Source of the DNA: Pterobdella sp. o SKG-2022
Taxonomy: Eukaryota; Annelida; Clitellata; Hirudinida; Piscicolidae
Assembly (NCBI GenBank): GCA_964035795.1
Contig: OZ038321.1
Location: 640,030 to 704,029 of the forward strand
DNA: 64,000 nucleotides
Direction of reading: 5' to 3'
Below are positions 44,499 to 56,583 of this stretch, one piece after another. Within the stretch, counting starts at the first letter, position 1. Every line of letters begins with the position of its first letter. Below the pieces are notes generated by a model. It ran no database searches, was not told the DNA's origin, and saw only the letters and a list, made by a program, of their open reading frames with translations. Made by a program: the position numbers and the translations under genes.

Positions 44499-46677
44499 TC
44501 ATATATCAATAACAGGCTCAAAATGATTGGAACTGTTATGCAAGTAAAGAGTTGCTGTAGCTTCAGTAGGTAAGGGAGAAAAATTTGACCGTTGTTCGGC
44601 ATGGTACCTTCTCAGCTGGCTGGTTGTTGGTGGTTGAATCTGAGGGTTGGGGTAGGTTGGAGAAAAGGGTTAAATTTGAGGTTGGTGATTAAGGTTAGGG
44701 GGTTAGAGTTTGGTTGTGATTTGAGGTAGGTGGATGGTGCTTATGTTATAGTAACAAAAATTTGGTTGGAGTTGGTTTGGTGGTGTTCGAACTTCAGTGA
44801 TTTGGGGTTAAATTTATGGGGTTTTTTGAAGTTGGTGTTTTGGTTTCATACTGATTAGGGTTTTGAGTTAAGGTAGATGGGTTGGTAGGATTGATTTTAT
44901 GGCTATTCGAGTTTTTAGTTTTGTTTGTTGTTGTTTCAAAAAACAATTGGTTTTAGTTTTAAAATTGTTTGTTATTGTTAGTTACTTGGAAATTTTTCTA
45001 AACTTCAAATTTTCATTCTTATACATTTTATAAACTTAAAGAAAAGATTCATCAAAAAATATTTTTAAGAGAAACTAAACTATGAAAACAAATATAATTT
45101 TCACACAATAACACTCTCTCACCAAAAAAATACAAAAATATGAAAAAAAATAAATAAAAACAATAAAAAAAAATTTTTTAATTAAAAATAAAATAAAAAA
45201 GAGGAAGCTTTCCCACTCTGAACGGTTTGAATTTTTGCCACAAATGTTTTTCACCATAAGCTCCATGAACCATGATGGGGGTTCTTGGAAAAAAATTATT
45301 ATTATTATAATAGGAATAGTAACAACAACAGTCTTAATTATAATCCATTATAAAAAAAGAGAACAAAAGTTTTTCTATTACACTCAATAAAAAAATTATA
45401 ATACAATACAGTGAGAAATAATATACAAAACAAGGGATAAAAACAGTAATAAAAAGTAATACATTAAAAAAATTAATATACAATACAATAAAACAAAGAA
45501 GTACAATACAATACAACAGGGTGTAATACAGTACAACAACAATGATGAATACCACAACCACGCCACAAACCTCAAAAACCACCAAGACCCCGAGCCACCT
45601 CCCAACAAACTTGAGAAGAGAAGCGGCAACAAAAATCTCCATCTCTGTTCCCCATACCCCCTCTTGGTGCATAGAAGATTCCTCAATGTACTCTTCCACG
45701 GTATTACTCATCAGATTCTTGTATGTGGGGGCGTTCCTCAACATCTCGCGCACTATTTCAGTTCTTAACTGTGGGTATTTGGAGGGTTGGTGAGGTTGTT
45801 GCTTATCATAATTATTATCATCATCACCACCACCCCAACACCTTCCCCCCTTCTCATAATACATTTTGATGGTAGTTTTCAGAGCCAGTGATCCAGAAAG
45901 AGAGAGACCGGAAGAAGCAGTTACCATCCCCTGAGACAGGCTGGCACATTTTAGGAGGTGTGTCCACCGTGAACAAGTGCCAAGGAGCCTAGGGGGGATA
46001 TTTATAGAACAGAATAATAAAAATGATAAGATTTATTGTTTTTTTGATGATTAATAAAAAGTTTTATCATTGTTTTTATTATTGAGAATGTTTTTTTTGA
46101 TATTTTTTTATTAATAACAAGGATCATTGTTGTTTTTATGATTATCAATAAAAAATTATTATTATTCTTATGTTGAGTTAATAGATTTTTGTTATTTTTA
46201 TGATTCATAATAAAATTTTTCATTATTTGTATATTTGCTGCTATAATCTAACCCGGTGTTCTCAACCCACCAACCTACCGCTTTACCAACTAAGCCACAC
46301 AGGCAAATCAAAAACCTAACCTTAGAGTCATAATGAATTTTTTCAATAGGGAGGTCTAGCTCAGATGCCTTGTTCTTCTGCCACTTCCAGTCAGGGGGGT
46401 TGAAGATGAAGATGGAAGAGTCTACATCGTTATTACTGCTACTACAATTGCGTTTCTTTTCCATTAAGGATAACAGTCTAGTTACAAAATTCTCGCTGTA
46501 AGCCGCTGGCTGCGGTTTTATTTTGACGGGCAAAATGTTTGCAGGAAGGAATTTTTCGCTAGAAAACTTGGGGATGAAGGTGGTTTCTGATGAGCTGGGT
46601 CTCACTGAACCCTCTCTAATGAATCTCAGTTGTTTCAGTCGTTCAAGAAGGACCAGGTTGGTGTCTGAAGTGGTCAT
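44499..46677 (-). CDS. OTU-domain cysteine protease (deubiquitinase-like)
   Basis: Exons: 46321-46677, 45863-45988, 45611-45768, one beginning about 45291 (acceptor TCCAAG), and about 44499-44560. The first junctions agree in phase. The OTU catalytic signature is clear: SGDGNCFFRSLSFW (catalytic Asp and Cys), ITGSENYHQN, LRTEIVREMLRN, then EGVWGTEMEIFVAASLLK, TPIMVHGAYGEKHLWQKF and finally LYLHNSSNHFEPVI with the catalytic His. OTU enzymes cleave ubiquitin chains. The N-terminal 119 residues have no recognised domain. The start is taken at ATG 46677 (MTTSDTNLVLLERL); the frame stays open upstream without another ATG, so a 5' exon is possible. The junction between the fourth and last exons is unresolved because phases disagree, so a small exon may be missing. 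It is not assigned to a named OTU subfamily. Confidence 0.8.
46245..46305 (-). repeat. tRNA-like remnant in an OTU intron
   Basis: The minus strand contains TGGCTTAGTTGGTAAAGCGG, a perfect A-box pattern, followed by a degenerate B-box region (GGTTAGATT). No cloverleaf can be closed. It is probably a tRNA-derived SINE head or tRNA fossil, starting about 15 bp after the exon 1 donor. Confidence 0.45.
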
Positions 46678-46799
46678 TGTTTCATTCTGTAGAGGAAGGA
46701 ATTTGGTAATAGAAATGGCAAAGGGCTTATAAACTATAGGAAAGAAAACGCAAGCAATGTAACGTCTAGCCACGGTGGAGTGAGAAGTTTTAGGGACAC

Positions 46800-47043
46800 T
46801 ATTGTTTTCATTAATATACCAAGCTTTTTTTAGTTTTTTTGTATCTCAAAAAATGAGACAATCTATTTATGATGATGTGAGACTACGAATAATATAGTGA
46901 GTTCAAACACTGAGTTTCAAATCCTAATGATTCTTATTTGAGAGTCGAAAAGCTCCGTGCTGGGATGGAACTTTTAAAATCTATGATTCTAATTTTACCA
47001 TAAGCTGTGTAAGTTGAGAATTCTTTGTTTCATAGCTTATCTA

Positions 47044-47074
<31 letters not shown>

Positions 47075-48338
47075 TATTATTATTATTGGAGCATATCTGA
47101 TCATGAGGCGCTATATAAATTAGTTTTACTTATTTACTATAATCATAATTATATTTTTTCTAAGGCGTACAGTTTGCAATCGAGGTTTGCTACAGGGGCG
47201 CGAAGCTAGGGTCAAGTGGTGTAATAAGGCTTAACCTCATAAGTTATCGAGGGAGGTTTCCTGGTGAAAGTTGAACCAATTTTAACTTTGATGATTGGAC
47301 ATAAATAAATTTTGTAAATAAGAAGAAAAATACGAAGTGTGAATAGAGTAATAAGTTGAAATCTTTCTTAGTGTGGTCTTATACGTCATGAAGTTATTTT
47401 GAATTTTTAAAAGTTGCAAAAAGTTAATCTATATTTTGAATTAAATTATATTTTAAATTGAATATGCTAAAAATAATTAAAAATTTTCATTTTTTAAGGG
47501 GTTTGTGAGGTTGATGAGGTGGTGGTAAGATTGACGTGTGCTGTGTACAAGAGGTAAGATGTAAAGGTGCTTCAGCTAGGATGGTCATAAAAAAAAACAC
47601 TGAATGGTCTGGGAGTAGTACTGGGGTTGGGGGTGTGGGTGTTTTGGTAAACAGGGACTAGGTAGATAAAAAGTGGAAGTCAATAGGATTAATGACAGGT
47701 TCTTAAAGCTTTTGATTGGGAAGCGTATTATAACCATTGTCTCAATACCGCAGCAAGAATTAAGCGACATATATGAGGATAGTTCTATGAGCTATCTTTT
47801 ATATTTTTGAAGTTTCTATTTTTTGATCTGTTTTCCTAGTAATTTTGTTTTTGATTATTTTATTTTTTATTCTAAATATCATTTAGTTCCTTCTCCGTAA
47901 TTTTCATTTTCAATAATTATAATTTTTCTTATTTGTATCATTTTCTTTTTTAATTAAATGTTTCTGGCAGCTTTAATTACTTGCTCAAAACTATTTCTTT
48001 TTATTGAGATCTTTTTAATGCATTTTTTAACGTTTTATAATTTAAGTTAGACCCCGTTTCGTTTCTCATCGGTATTTCTCTTCCAAACTTTCAACAATTG
48101 TTCAAATTTATTTCTATTTTATAATTAAATTATTTCGTATCTTCAGTTATTAAATTTCATTTTTTATATTATTTTTATTAAAATATTTTTATTTTATAGT
48201 TTCTTTTACCTTTTGTGTACATTTAAAACTGATAACAGTCACACGTTAACCTTCGATCTCTCATTTTTAAAAATGGAAAATGTTGAGTTTTATATTTAAA
48301 ACATAAAATTTTTACAAGATTCAGTAAAACTTTTTTAA
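46800..48338. other. Intergenic stretch between OTU gene and PEX5
   Basis: This presumably holds both divergent promoters. It contains an ATT microsatellite (47044-47088), a LINE/SINE tail (47085-47215) and AT-rich DNA. No gene is supportable. Confidence 0.55.
47085..47215. mobile_element. L2-like LINE/SINE 3' tail remnant
   Basis: It contains GAGGCGCTATATAAATTAG and, further on, GGCGTACAGTTTGCAATCGA. The latter aligns with the 3' end of the RT remnant at 62026 (GGCGCACAGTTTGCAAACTA), with only a few differences over about 45 bp. Confidence 0.7.
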
Positions 48339-50206
48339 ATGGCTATGAGAGCACTGATAGATGGGGAGTGTGGTGGTGCAAACCCCTTCATGAAATTCAC
48401 CAACCACCTTTTAAATGACGAACGAAATTTGCCAGTAAGAAAGTTAATTTAATTCATATTTCAATATAAAGTAAACATTTTATCTCAAAATTTTTTTTCT
48501 TTTACAGACTCAACTCAACCATGCCAGAAACCACATCATTCCAATAAACAAAGTAGGAACCTAGTTTATAACAAGACATTTTTGATTTAACTCATCTAGT
48601 AATCCATTAAAATTCATCATCTTACTTCAGTTTAAAAAAAGATATTGATTTATTTTTTTTTAAATATGGAATAATAAAGCTAAATTTTTAAAAAATTTTC
48701 AGCCCATTCATTCTTCCACTGGACAAGAGGTAGTACCACATTAGATAAAATTCTTATTTAGTTTAATTTTTAATTTAAGATTCAATTAAAACTCAAAAAA
48801 TAATTTTCTTATAATATTAATGATGAAAATTAAATAATTGAATTGATATTAAAAATGATAATAAATAAACAATCACACAGTTGGCAGACGAGTTTTTAGC
48901 AAGCCACCAAACACCATACGAAACAGCCCCCACAACATTCAATATGCAGGAATTACTACATGAAATCCACCTACAACCAGGCACCCATCTACCTCACCAA
49001 CCACCTAGCCATTTACCCCATTATCGGTCACTTTCATCCACCAATCTTCCATCAAACCAAGAGGATTTTTTTGAGCAGGAGTTTGAGCTGGAAAAACAAA
49101 ATTTGAAAAGTATTGAAAATAGCTGTAGAGTAAAATATATGTTATCCTATATTGATGTAGTTGTAGTAAGTCATAGTAGTAGTAGTGGTAGTAGTAGCAG
49201 TAGTAGTAGTAGTAGTAGTAGTGGTAGTAGTAGTAGTAGTAGTAATGATGTTAGTAGTAGTATTAATACCACATGACTCTTTTTCCAGCATCCGATTGGT
49301 TGGCAGAGTACCATCAGCACCCAATCAGCTCTCAGGAGCTAAATGAGTATGAAATGTTCAAAGCAGTTTATAAGGAGTCTTTTACTAGAGAGAATCTGAG
49401 CTGTGATAATGGTTTTGAGGTTTATACTATGATAATGATAAATACAAAATATTATTGATAATACTTTTGGTTGTATTGTATACATATAATTTGCAGCAAG
49501 TAGAACTACAGAACAAGGATGAAACATTCTTAGAGAGGTAAAATTTCTTCACTCACCTTACAGCAACAAAACATCCCATATCTTAAGCTTTATTCAGTTG
49601 CAGCCAATCATTTGCATTTTAATTTTTATCAAGTCATTGTCGACCAACCCATCCTTAATCACCATCCTCCAGCTTGCTACCTCTTGGACACAGTAGTCAA
49701 AATGAGGATACTCAGGGCTTGGCTGTAAGTTTTGTCATTATCATTATTTTTATTATTACCTTTGTTGAATATTTTTTTCCAAAATCCTTCACTTTTATAG
49801 CCCTTCTGACAAGCTGTCTCACAAACCTTCAACTTGAAATCTACACTTTCTAATACTTATTGTCATCATCATTTCCATCATTTAGGAAGAATGGGCAGAG
49901 GAATACAAAGAAAAGGACAGGGAGACAGAGGAAGAAATATGGAGTGATATGATGCAAGAATGGTCCAAGTTCACAGAGGGGTATGATGATGATGATAGTA
50001 ATATTAAGCATAATAACAATAATAAGAATAATAAAGATAATAAGAATAAGACTAATAACAATAGTGATAATAAGAACAATAAAATATTGATAATAAAATC
50101 AATGGTCATCATTATTGAATACAAAAAAGAATCAAAATAAAAAATGTAAATAGGGTTGATGTTGATGAAAAATATACAATTTGGATTATAAACACATTAA
50201 GAATGG

Positions 50207-50261
<55 letters not shown>

Positions 50262-53200
50262 GGCAGGTGGAGAAATGAGTGCAAATGGTCAGAGGAGTTC
50301 CAGAGTTTCTCAATGAATGAGGTCTATAAGGTTTGTGATGCCATCAACGTTACCAATGTTTTGTTATTTTTTTTATTATTTTTATTTATTTTTATTATTG
50401 TTATTTTTTTTATTATTTTTATTTATTATTGTTATTTTTTATGTTTTTTGCTTTTGATGTTTCAAATATTTTCGTTATTGTTTGTTTTATTTTTCTTTTT
50501 TTATTCTTATGATCATTATTTTTAAATATCTTTTTTTTTTGTTTTTTTTATCCACCTTGATGATCATCATCAGGAGTACAAGTTTGAGGAAAACAATCCT
50601 TTGAAGATGGATGGAAAAAAAGCATTAGAAGAAGGAATAAAAAGAATGAAAGATGGTGACGTAGCCAATGCTGTTTTATTTTTAGAAACTGCTGTGAAAC
50701 AAGATCCTACCAATCCTATGGTGAATATGTTATGGTAGAAGTTTTTAAGTATTTTAGTTAAATTGTTTGTTGGTTGCTTGGGTAGTTAATTTGTTTGTTG
50801 GTTGCTTGGTTAGTTAAATTGTTTGTTGGTTGCTTGGTTAGTTAAATTGTTTGTTGGTTGCTTGGGTAGTTAATTTGTTTGTTGGTTGCTTGGTTAGTTA
50901 AATTGTTTGTTGGTTGCTTGGTTAGTTAAATTGTTTGTTGGTTGCTTGGGTAGTTAATTTGTTTGTTGGTTGCTTGGTTAGTTAATTTGTTTGTTGGTTG
51001 CTTGGTTAGTTAATTTGTTTGTTGGTTGCTTGGTTAGTTAATTTGTTTGTTGGTTGCTTGGTTAGTTAATTTGTTTGTTGGTTGCTTGGTTAGTTAATTT
51101 GTTTGTTGGTTGGTTAATTTTTTTTTTCTAAAAATCAACAGATTTATTGAAAAAAGCTATAAATTTCTATAATTTTTACCATCCAAAATAGTGACCAAAT
51201 TAAAATGGTTAGTTTGCTTGTTAATGTTTTGGTTAGTTAGTTAATTAGTCGGTTAATTGGTTGGTTAATTAATTAGTTGATTGCTTCATTAGTAATTAAT
51301 TAGCTTATTAGTATTCTGATTGATATTTATCAACCAATAAATATTCATGAAAGCTTAAACATCTGACAACACAGGCATGGTTCCACTTGGGCACAAGTCA
51401 GGCTGACAATGAGCAAGAGGGGCTAGCTATTGCTGCGTTCAATAAGTGGGTGGGGTCGTTTGATGGTTATGATGATGAGGATAATGATTGTAATGATAGA
51501 TACCAGGATAGTAATGGAAGTTGTAATAAGAATAACAATAGTAACTATGAATGATGGAGATGATGATAATAAGGATAATGTGACAATGATAGTAATAATA
51601 AGTTTCAAAGAGAAAAAATTTGTTTAAAACACTCTAAAAGTGAAAATATAAGCTACTGCAATAATATTGTTATTAATAGCACCACTACCCAAGAATAATA
51701 ATCTTTGAAATAACACCATCACCACTACACCAATCAGGTGCCTAGAGCTTGACCCCACCCACTTGAAAGCTATGCAATCATTGGCTGTTGAATACACCAA
51801 TGAGGGAATGGTGGATGGGGCGCGAGAGATGTTGTGGAGGTGGATCAGTAGCAATGAGGCATATGGGGTCTTGCCTGGTGGGCAGGCCTTACAGCGACCC
51901 AATGAGTTGGTTTTGTGTGTGTTTCCATTGTTTTTGTTTTTATTTTTTTTTTAATATGTTTTGATACTTTTTGTTGTATTAGTTATGAGCTTGTCCTAAT
52001 ACCTTCATTTTATTATTCTTATTATTTTTGTTGTTATTATTATTATTGTTATTATTAATATTATTACATTATTATTATTATTATTATTACTACTACACAA
52101 TTCAACAATTTCGGTTATTAATGTGGTAGTTACCATTATTTATGTTTATAATAATTATTAATAATATTTTCTACAATCATAGCTTCATATCCACCCACCA
52201 ACCCACTCCCAAAGCTCATCAGGCCTTCTCCAGTTATTCTTGGATGCAGTTGACGTCAACAATATTGATCCTGAACTGCAGGTGGATGAGGGGGGGTGGT
52301 TATAACGGGGGTTGGTGGCTATGGGGAGGTTATATAGGTTTATGAGGAGAGGTGTAGTTATGAGGTTTTATGGGTGGGGTGAGGGACGAGTCAGTGACGT
52401 CCTTACATTTGTACCTCCACTTGATGATGTAAAAATAGAATAAACTCCTAAAAGTGTTTTCATTTGAATATGTTTGCTTCGAAGAGTTGTGAAGCTGGTT
52501 GGAATATTGGGGCGTTTTATGGAGGCCTTTTTGATGGGATTTGAATGGGTAATGATGAGGATTCATGGTAGTTTGCAGAGAAGTAATGGAGATGTATTGA
52601 AAATATATTATGGCAGTACGACTACTATTATCATCATTATCATTATATACAACAATTTCACCATGGTGGCGCCAACCCCAAATCAGACATGCCTGGGTGT
52701 GTTGTTCAATTTGGCGGGAGATTATAACAAGGCTGTTGACTGCTTCAATACTGCTCTGCAGATCTGTCCACAGGTGGGGCTGGTGGTGGTGGTAAAAGTA
52801 AATAATATAATAATATACACAACAATAGGATATATCATAATTTCTTATTTTATTATTCAAAAATGAGGTTTTTAAAGACATTTTTATTATAAAAAAACTA
52901 AAATTTTTGACAAATTCAACTTTTCATAATCCATTAGTATTTATGCAAGGTACATACAATGGCTCTAAAAGAATATATACCAATATAAATAAAAATAATA
53001 ATAATAAAAATATTAATAAAATAATTAATATTTATAATATCAATAAAAACACACACGCACACACAGGATTCGACCCTCTGGAACAAGTTAGGAGCAACTT
53101 TGGCGAATGGTCAGATGAGTGAAAGGTCAGTGGCTGCCTACCACAACGCCCTCTCTCTCAGGCCTGGTTACGTCAGGACCAGGTTCAATCTTGGAGTCGC

Positions 53201-53684
53201 TTGTGTTAATCTTGCTGCTTATAAGTTGGTTGGGAGAGAGGGAGCAGAGGGAAGGGTGGTTGGGTAAGGAGAAGAGGAGGGTTGGTGGTTTAGTGGAAAG
53301 AAGGACTCGTGGGTCAGTTGGGTATATAGGGTGGACTGGAAGGCACGTGGATAGTTGAATGGGAAAAAAGAGGTGGTTGGATGAGAGGGGTCGGTTAGTC
53401 CGACAGAAAGTGCGATGTAGACATGTACAATTTTGTAAAATTATAAGCTTCCATGTACGAATAATGATAATGATAACAGGGAATCAGCTGAGCACTTCTT
53501 GTCAGCGTTGAAGCTGCAAAACGAAAGCAAGGGTCCCTTATCACCAGCCACCACGACCTCTAGCCAATCAGACAACATCTGGCAAAGTCTCCGCCTTTCT
53601 TTATCGCTCATGGACAAGCATGATTTGGCTGAGCTTTGTGATAGGCGGGATTTGGGGACTTTGATAAGGGAGTTTAAGGTTTAG
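48339..53684 (+). CDS. PEX5: Peroxisomal targeting signal 1 receptor PEX5, complete
   Basis: Sixteen exons: 48339-48434, 48508-48552, 48703-48729, 48881-49109, 49289-49419, 49497-49537, 49673-49724, 49886-49980, 50267-50321, 50574-50720, 51375-51445, 51738-51909, 52183-52281, 52687-52773, 53067-53224 and 53480-53684. All phases agree, giving 569 residues (vertebrate about 600-640). The N-terminus [20 protein letters not shown] carries the conserved Cys11, whose ubiquitylation drives receptor recycling. WxxxF/Y docking motifs for PEX14/PEX13 are WLAEY (about 136), WAEEY (about 210) and WSEEF (about 247). The TPR array starts at [10 protein letters not shown] (about 259) and includes [31 protein letters not shown] and [16 protein letters not shown]. 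The end is [13 protein letters not shown], then [10 protein letters not shown]. It binds SKL-type cargo in the cytosol and delivers it to the peroxisomal membrane. Exons 2, 3 and 6 are microexons (45, 27, 41 nt). Introns carry ATT tracts, a 28-bp repeat and a foldback remnant. Confidence 0.96.
50750..51115. repeat. 28-bp minisatellite in PEX5 intron 10
   Basis: About 13 tandem units of TTGTTTGTTGGTTGCTTGGT(TAGTTAAT), with TTAAA/TTAAT and GGG/GGT variants arranged in blocks. Confidence 0.95.
52400..52475. mobile_element. Degenerate half copy of the foldback element
   Basis: TTTGTACCTCCACTTGATGA, then AATAGAATAAACTCCTAAAA and GTTTTCATTTGAATATG follow the right arm of the palindrome at 1249-1336, with the AAGCTT-containing middle deleted. 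It lies in PEX5 intron 13. Confidence 0.8.
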
Positions 53685-54587
53685 GCGTGGTGTCTGTATG
53701 TGTGTGGTATTATATTGTTTCAAAATTGTGATATAACGTTTTTTTTTTGGTTTTCTATTTTTCAGTTGTATTATATTTCTTGTAAACCTTCCCTTGCATG
53801 TATTAATTTAATATAGATTTAATGGGTTTAAGATTTTTTTGTGATCGTTAAGCCATATCACAATGTTCTTCTCAAAGTATTATTTCTGATTTTCAAATAC
53901 TTGGATAAATAAAGTATCAAAATATTGCCTTTTTTTAGAGTTATTTTAAAAAAACAAATATTGAATATTTTGTTTTATTTTATTGAATGTTTTACATGTT
54001 ACAGCATTTTTTCTAACAGAAGAAAATATTTTTCAATATATAGTATTTTTTGAACATGGGGTAATAATGCTTTTATACAAAACATTATTTTCACAAAAAA
54101 AACATGCAGCATTATTTAAGACACTGTAGTCAACCTCCAGAACGTATGAGAATGTCGTATTGATTCAGGGTGAGCTGTTTCAGTAATGGATCCAAGTTTT
54201 TCAAGATTTTTGATAGCAGTTTCATCTTTGATGCCGGAGATTACATTTTAAAATATATTGGTTACCTGATGATGATATAGAATATACCGAAAAGCTTCGT
54301 CAAAAGAAAAAATTCAAGTTTTGTCGTGTTTTTATGATTCACAATTTTGAGGCTAATTGTTCACAAAATAAACTATAAGAGTTTTAATCTATCTATTAAA
54401 GCAATAATGGTATAATTTTAGAATAAAAATGTCAATAAAGTTTCATATAAAACTCCAAATAAATAATAGAATAAAAAATGTCCTTCAAAAGTTGAATGAA
54501 TGAGCGTTCTAAGAGCAATTATAGGTATAGCTTCAGATATATAAATCGTCAGAGAAGCATAGTTGTGAAAAAGTTATTATAAAAATG
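53685..54587. other. PEX5 3' flank and intergenic DNA
   Basis: Mostly AT-rich. A short patch at about 54120-54245 is less AT-rich and open in two minus frames (for example ETAIKNLEKLGSITETAHPE) but has no acceptor or homologue that I can name. Confidence 0.5.
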
Positions 54588-54659
54588 TGGAGATAGCGGG
54601 ATTTGAACCCGCGGCCTCTTACATGCGAAGCAAGCGCTCTACCACTGAGCTATATCCCC
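54588..54659 (-). tRNA. tRNA-Ala (anticodon CGC)
   Basis: A 72-nt cloverleaf on the minus strand with all arms paired: acceptor GGGGATA/TATCTCC, D-arm GCTC/GAGC, anticodon stem CTTGC/GTAAG with loop TTCGCAT (anticodon CGC), and T-arm GCGGG/CCCGC with TTCAAAT. Discriminator A. The acceptor has the G3-U70 wobble pair that identifies alanine tRNAs to alanyl-tRNA synthetase. The A box (TAGCTCAGTGG) and B box (GGTTCAAATCC) are intact, and a T5 run follows within about 10 bp as an RNA polymerase III terminator. No intron. Confidence 0.96.
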
Positions 54660-55710
54660 GTCATACAAGGAATTCTTAAATCAAATTTTATAGAATACGT
54701 TTTACAAAAAACCCACAACAAAAAAGTTTATTTTTTCAAAAATTAAGGTTAAATAACCATCAAAAGACTTTATGAAAAATGTTTGAAAATAAAAAAATCA
54801 AAAATAAAATGATAATTATCGGCTAAACATCAAAATACAACGCTCTACAAAGCAAAGTGATTTCGCCTTCAGCCATTAGATTATTTATATTATTCACGAC
54901 ATATTATATTATTGTATCAATAATAACTACAAATATTTTTCATAAAAGTATTTTTTTAAAGTATAATTTTATAATAAAATATAATTCAAAAAAATTAAAT
55001 TAAAAGGATTTTTTTAACTTATTATAAATAATATCTTGATATATCAGCTCGCCTAAATGTTGAAATCATAAATAACACAAACTAATTCACTGCTAAAACT
55101 TAATAATAAAAACAATAACATAATAATCACAGCATTAACAACACAAAAAAAAATAAATAAAACAGTGCAATACAATTATGAATAAGATTAAAGTGGCATT
55201 CACCTCAGGAGTTTTTAGGCCACATAACTATTAAACAAAATAAAGAAAATCTATAAATATACAAAATTAAAATCACAATAACCAGGACATAATAAGAGAA
55301 TCCTTTCGACTTTATTTTAGAAGCTCTTCCTCAGACTAAAATCCTAAGAGAGTGATTAAAAAGTACAAATAAATATAAAAAATAATATATATAAATAAAA
55401 AGACATTGAGTATAATTATTTCAAAAGTACACAACTTCCGTTAAAGATGTAGAAACACCGAGGAGATATGAATCTGGTAGATTTGAGGTGGATATATATT
55501 TAAAGACAGTGAGGGCTTAATTCAAATCTGACGAGTTAGGACTACGAAAAATTATATTCGTGAAAAATAAATTTTTTTGGTGAAGAAATGCCATTTGAAT
55601 AATATTATAAATTAGCAAAATTTTATATTAATTAAACATAACCTTTGAAAAAAATTAGGAATATTTTTGAACAAATATTATTTTAAATAAATCAATAGGT
55701 ATTTTGAGAT
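54660..55710. other. Intergenic stretch upstream of the lectin gene
   Basis: AT-rich. Around 55280-55345 there is GAAGCTCTTCCTCAGACTAA-type sequence that may be a mobile-element tail. No gene is supportable. Confidence 0.5.
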
Positions 55711-56532
55711 ATGAATAATTTTAAAATGTCCAAAGATAACATAGAAAACGAGTATTTAAACGAGAAATACCGTGGTGTATCTGGGCAAAAACTTTCCCCT
55801 TTGAAGATCTTGGAGTTTCCGTGTGTTGAGAGGTGGGACAAGCATTTTTGAATTTTTTCCATTTTTTGATAAATTTTTTCGGAATTTCAAAATCAATTTT
55901 TTTATTATTTAAATTTTTTTTATGAATTTCTAAATAGTTAGTTTTTCATCCATTCAAATTTTCGTGTTTTTCAAACCCAGAAATAATTTCTTCGAAATTT
56001 TTATCAAAAAAAATTATTTTTGAAAATCTCATTTTATTTATTCTTTTATTATTTTTTTTTCATATTTTTATGTTATTTTTATTCATACTTTGAATCTATT
56101 TATTTGAACACAGATTCTGTAGCTGTGAGAATCGAACCACTCTCCCCAACCTTCTCAATGAGGATGAGAATGATGATGGTGGGGGTGGTGAAGGTGGGTT
56201 CTACAACATTCTCCCAAAACCCACCAACCACCCCTTGAAAAAATTTTATGATTGCGACTGCCCTTTCCTCCCCCTAACCAGCCCTCAAAATCTCACATGC
56301 GATTTGAAAACGAACACGATTGAAAAAGATACAAACTCAACAACGAATAACAAAAGCAATAAACCATATTTACTCAATAAAAATAAATTTAACACGAAGA
56401 AATTCTTATTTAACCACCACAAAATCATGGTGGCATCTATATTAGCTGTCGCTATTGGTTTAAGTGTTGGGTCAGCCATTGCAGTGATGCTGGACAAGCA
56501 ACTGATGCAAGCTGGTTTGCGGAAGATTTTCG

Positions 56533-56583
<51 letters not shown>

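Noticed and set aside
51423..51627. ORFs in a PEX5 intron between exons 11 and 12
   Set aside because: They are GATGAT/AATAAT low complexity. The intron is confirmed by matching phases on both sides.
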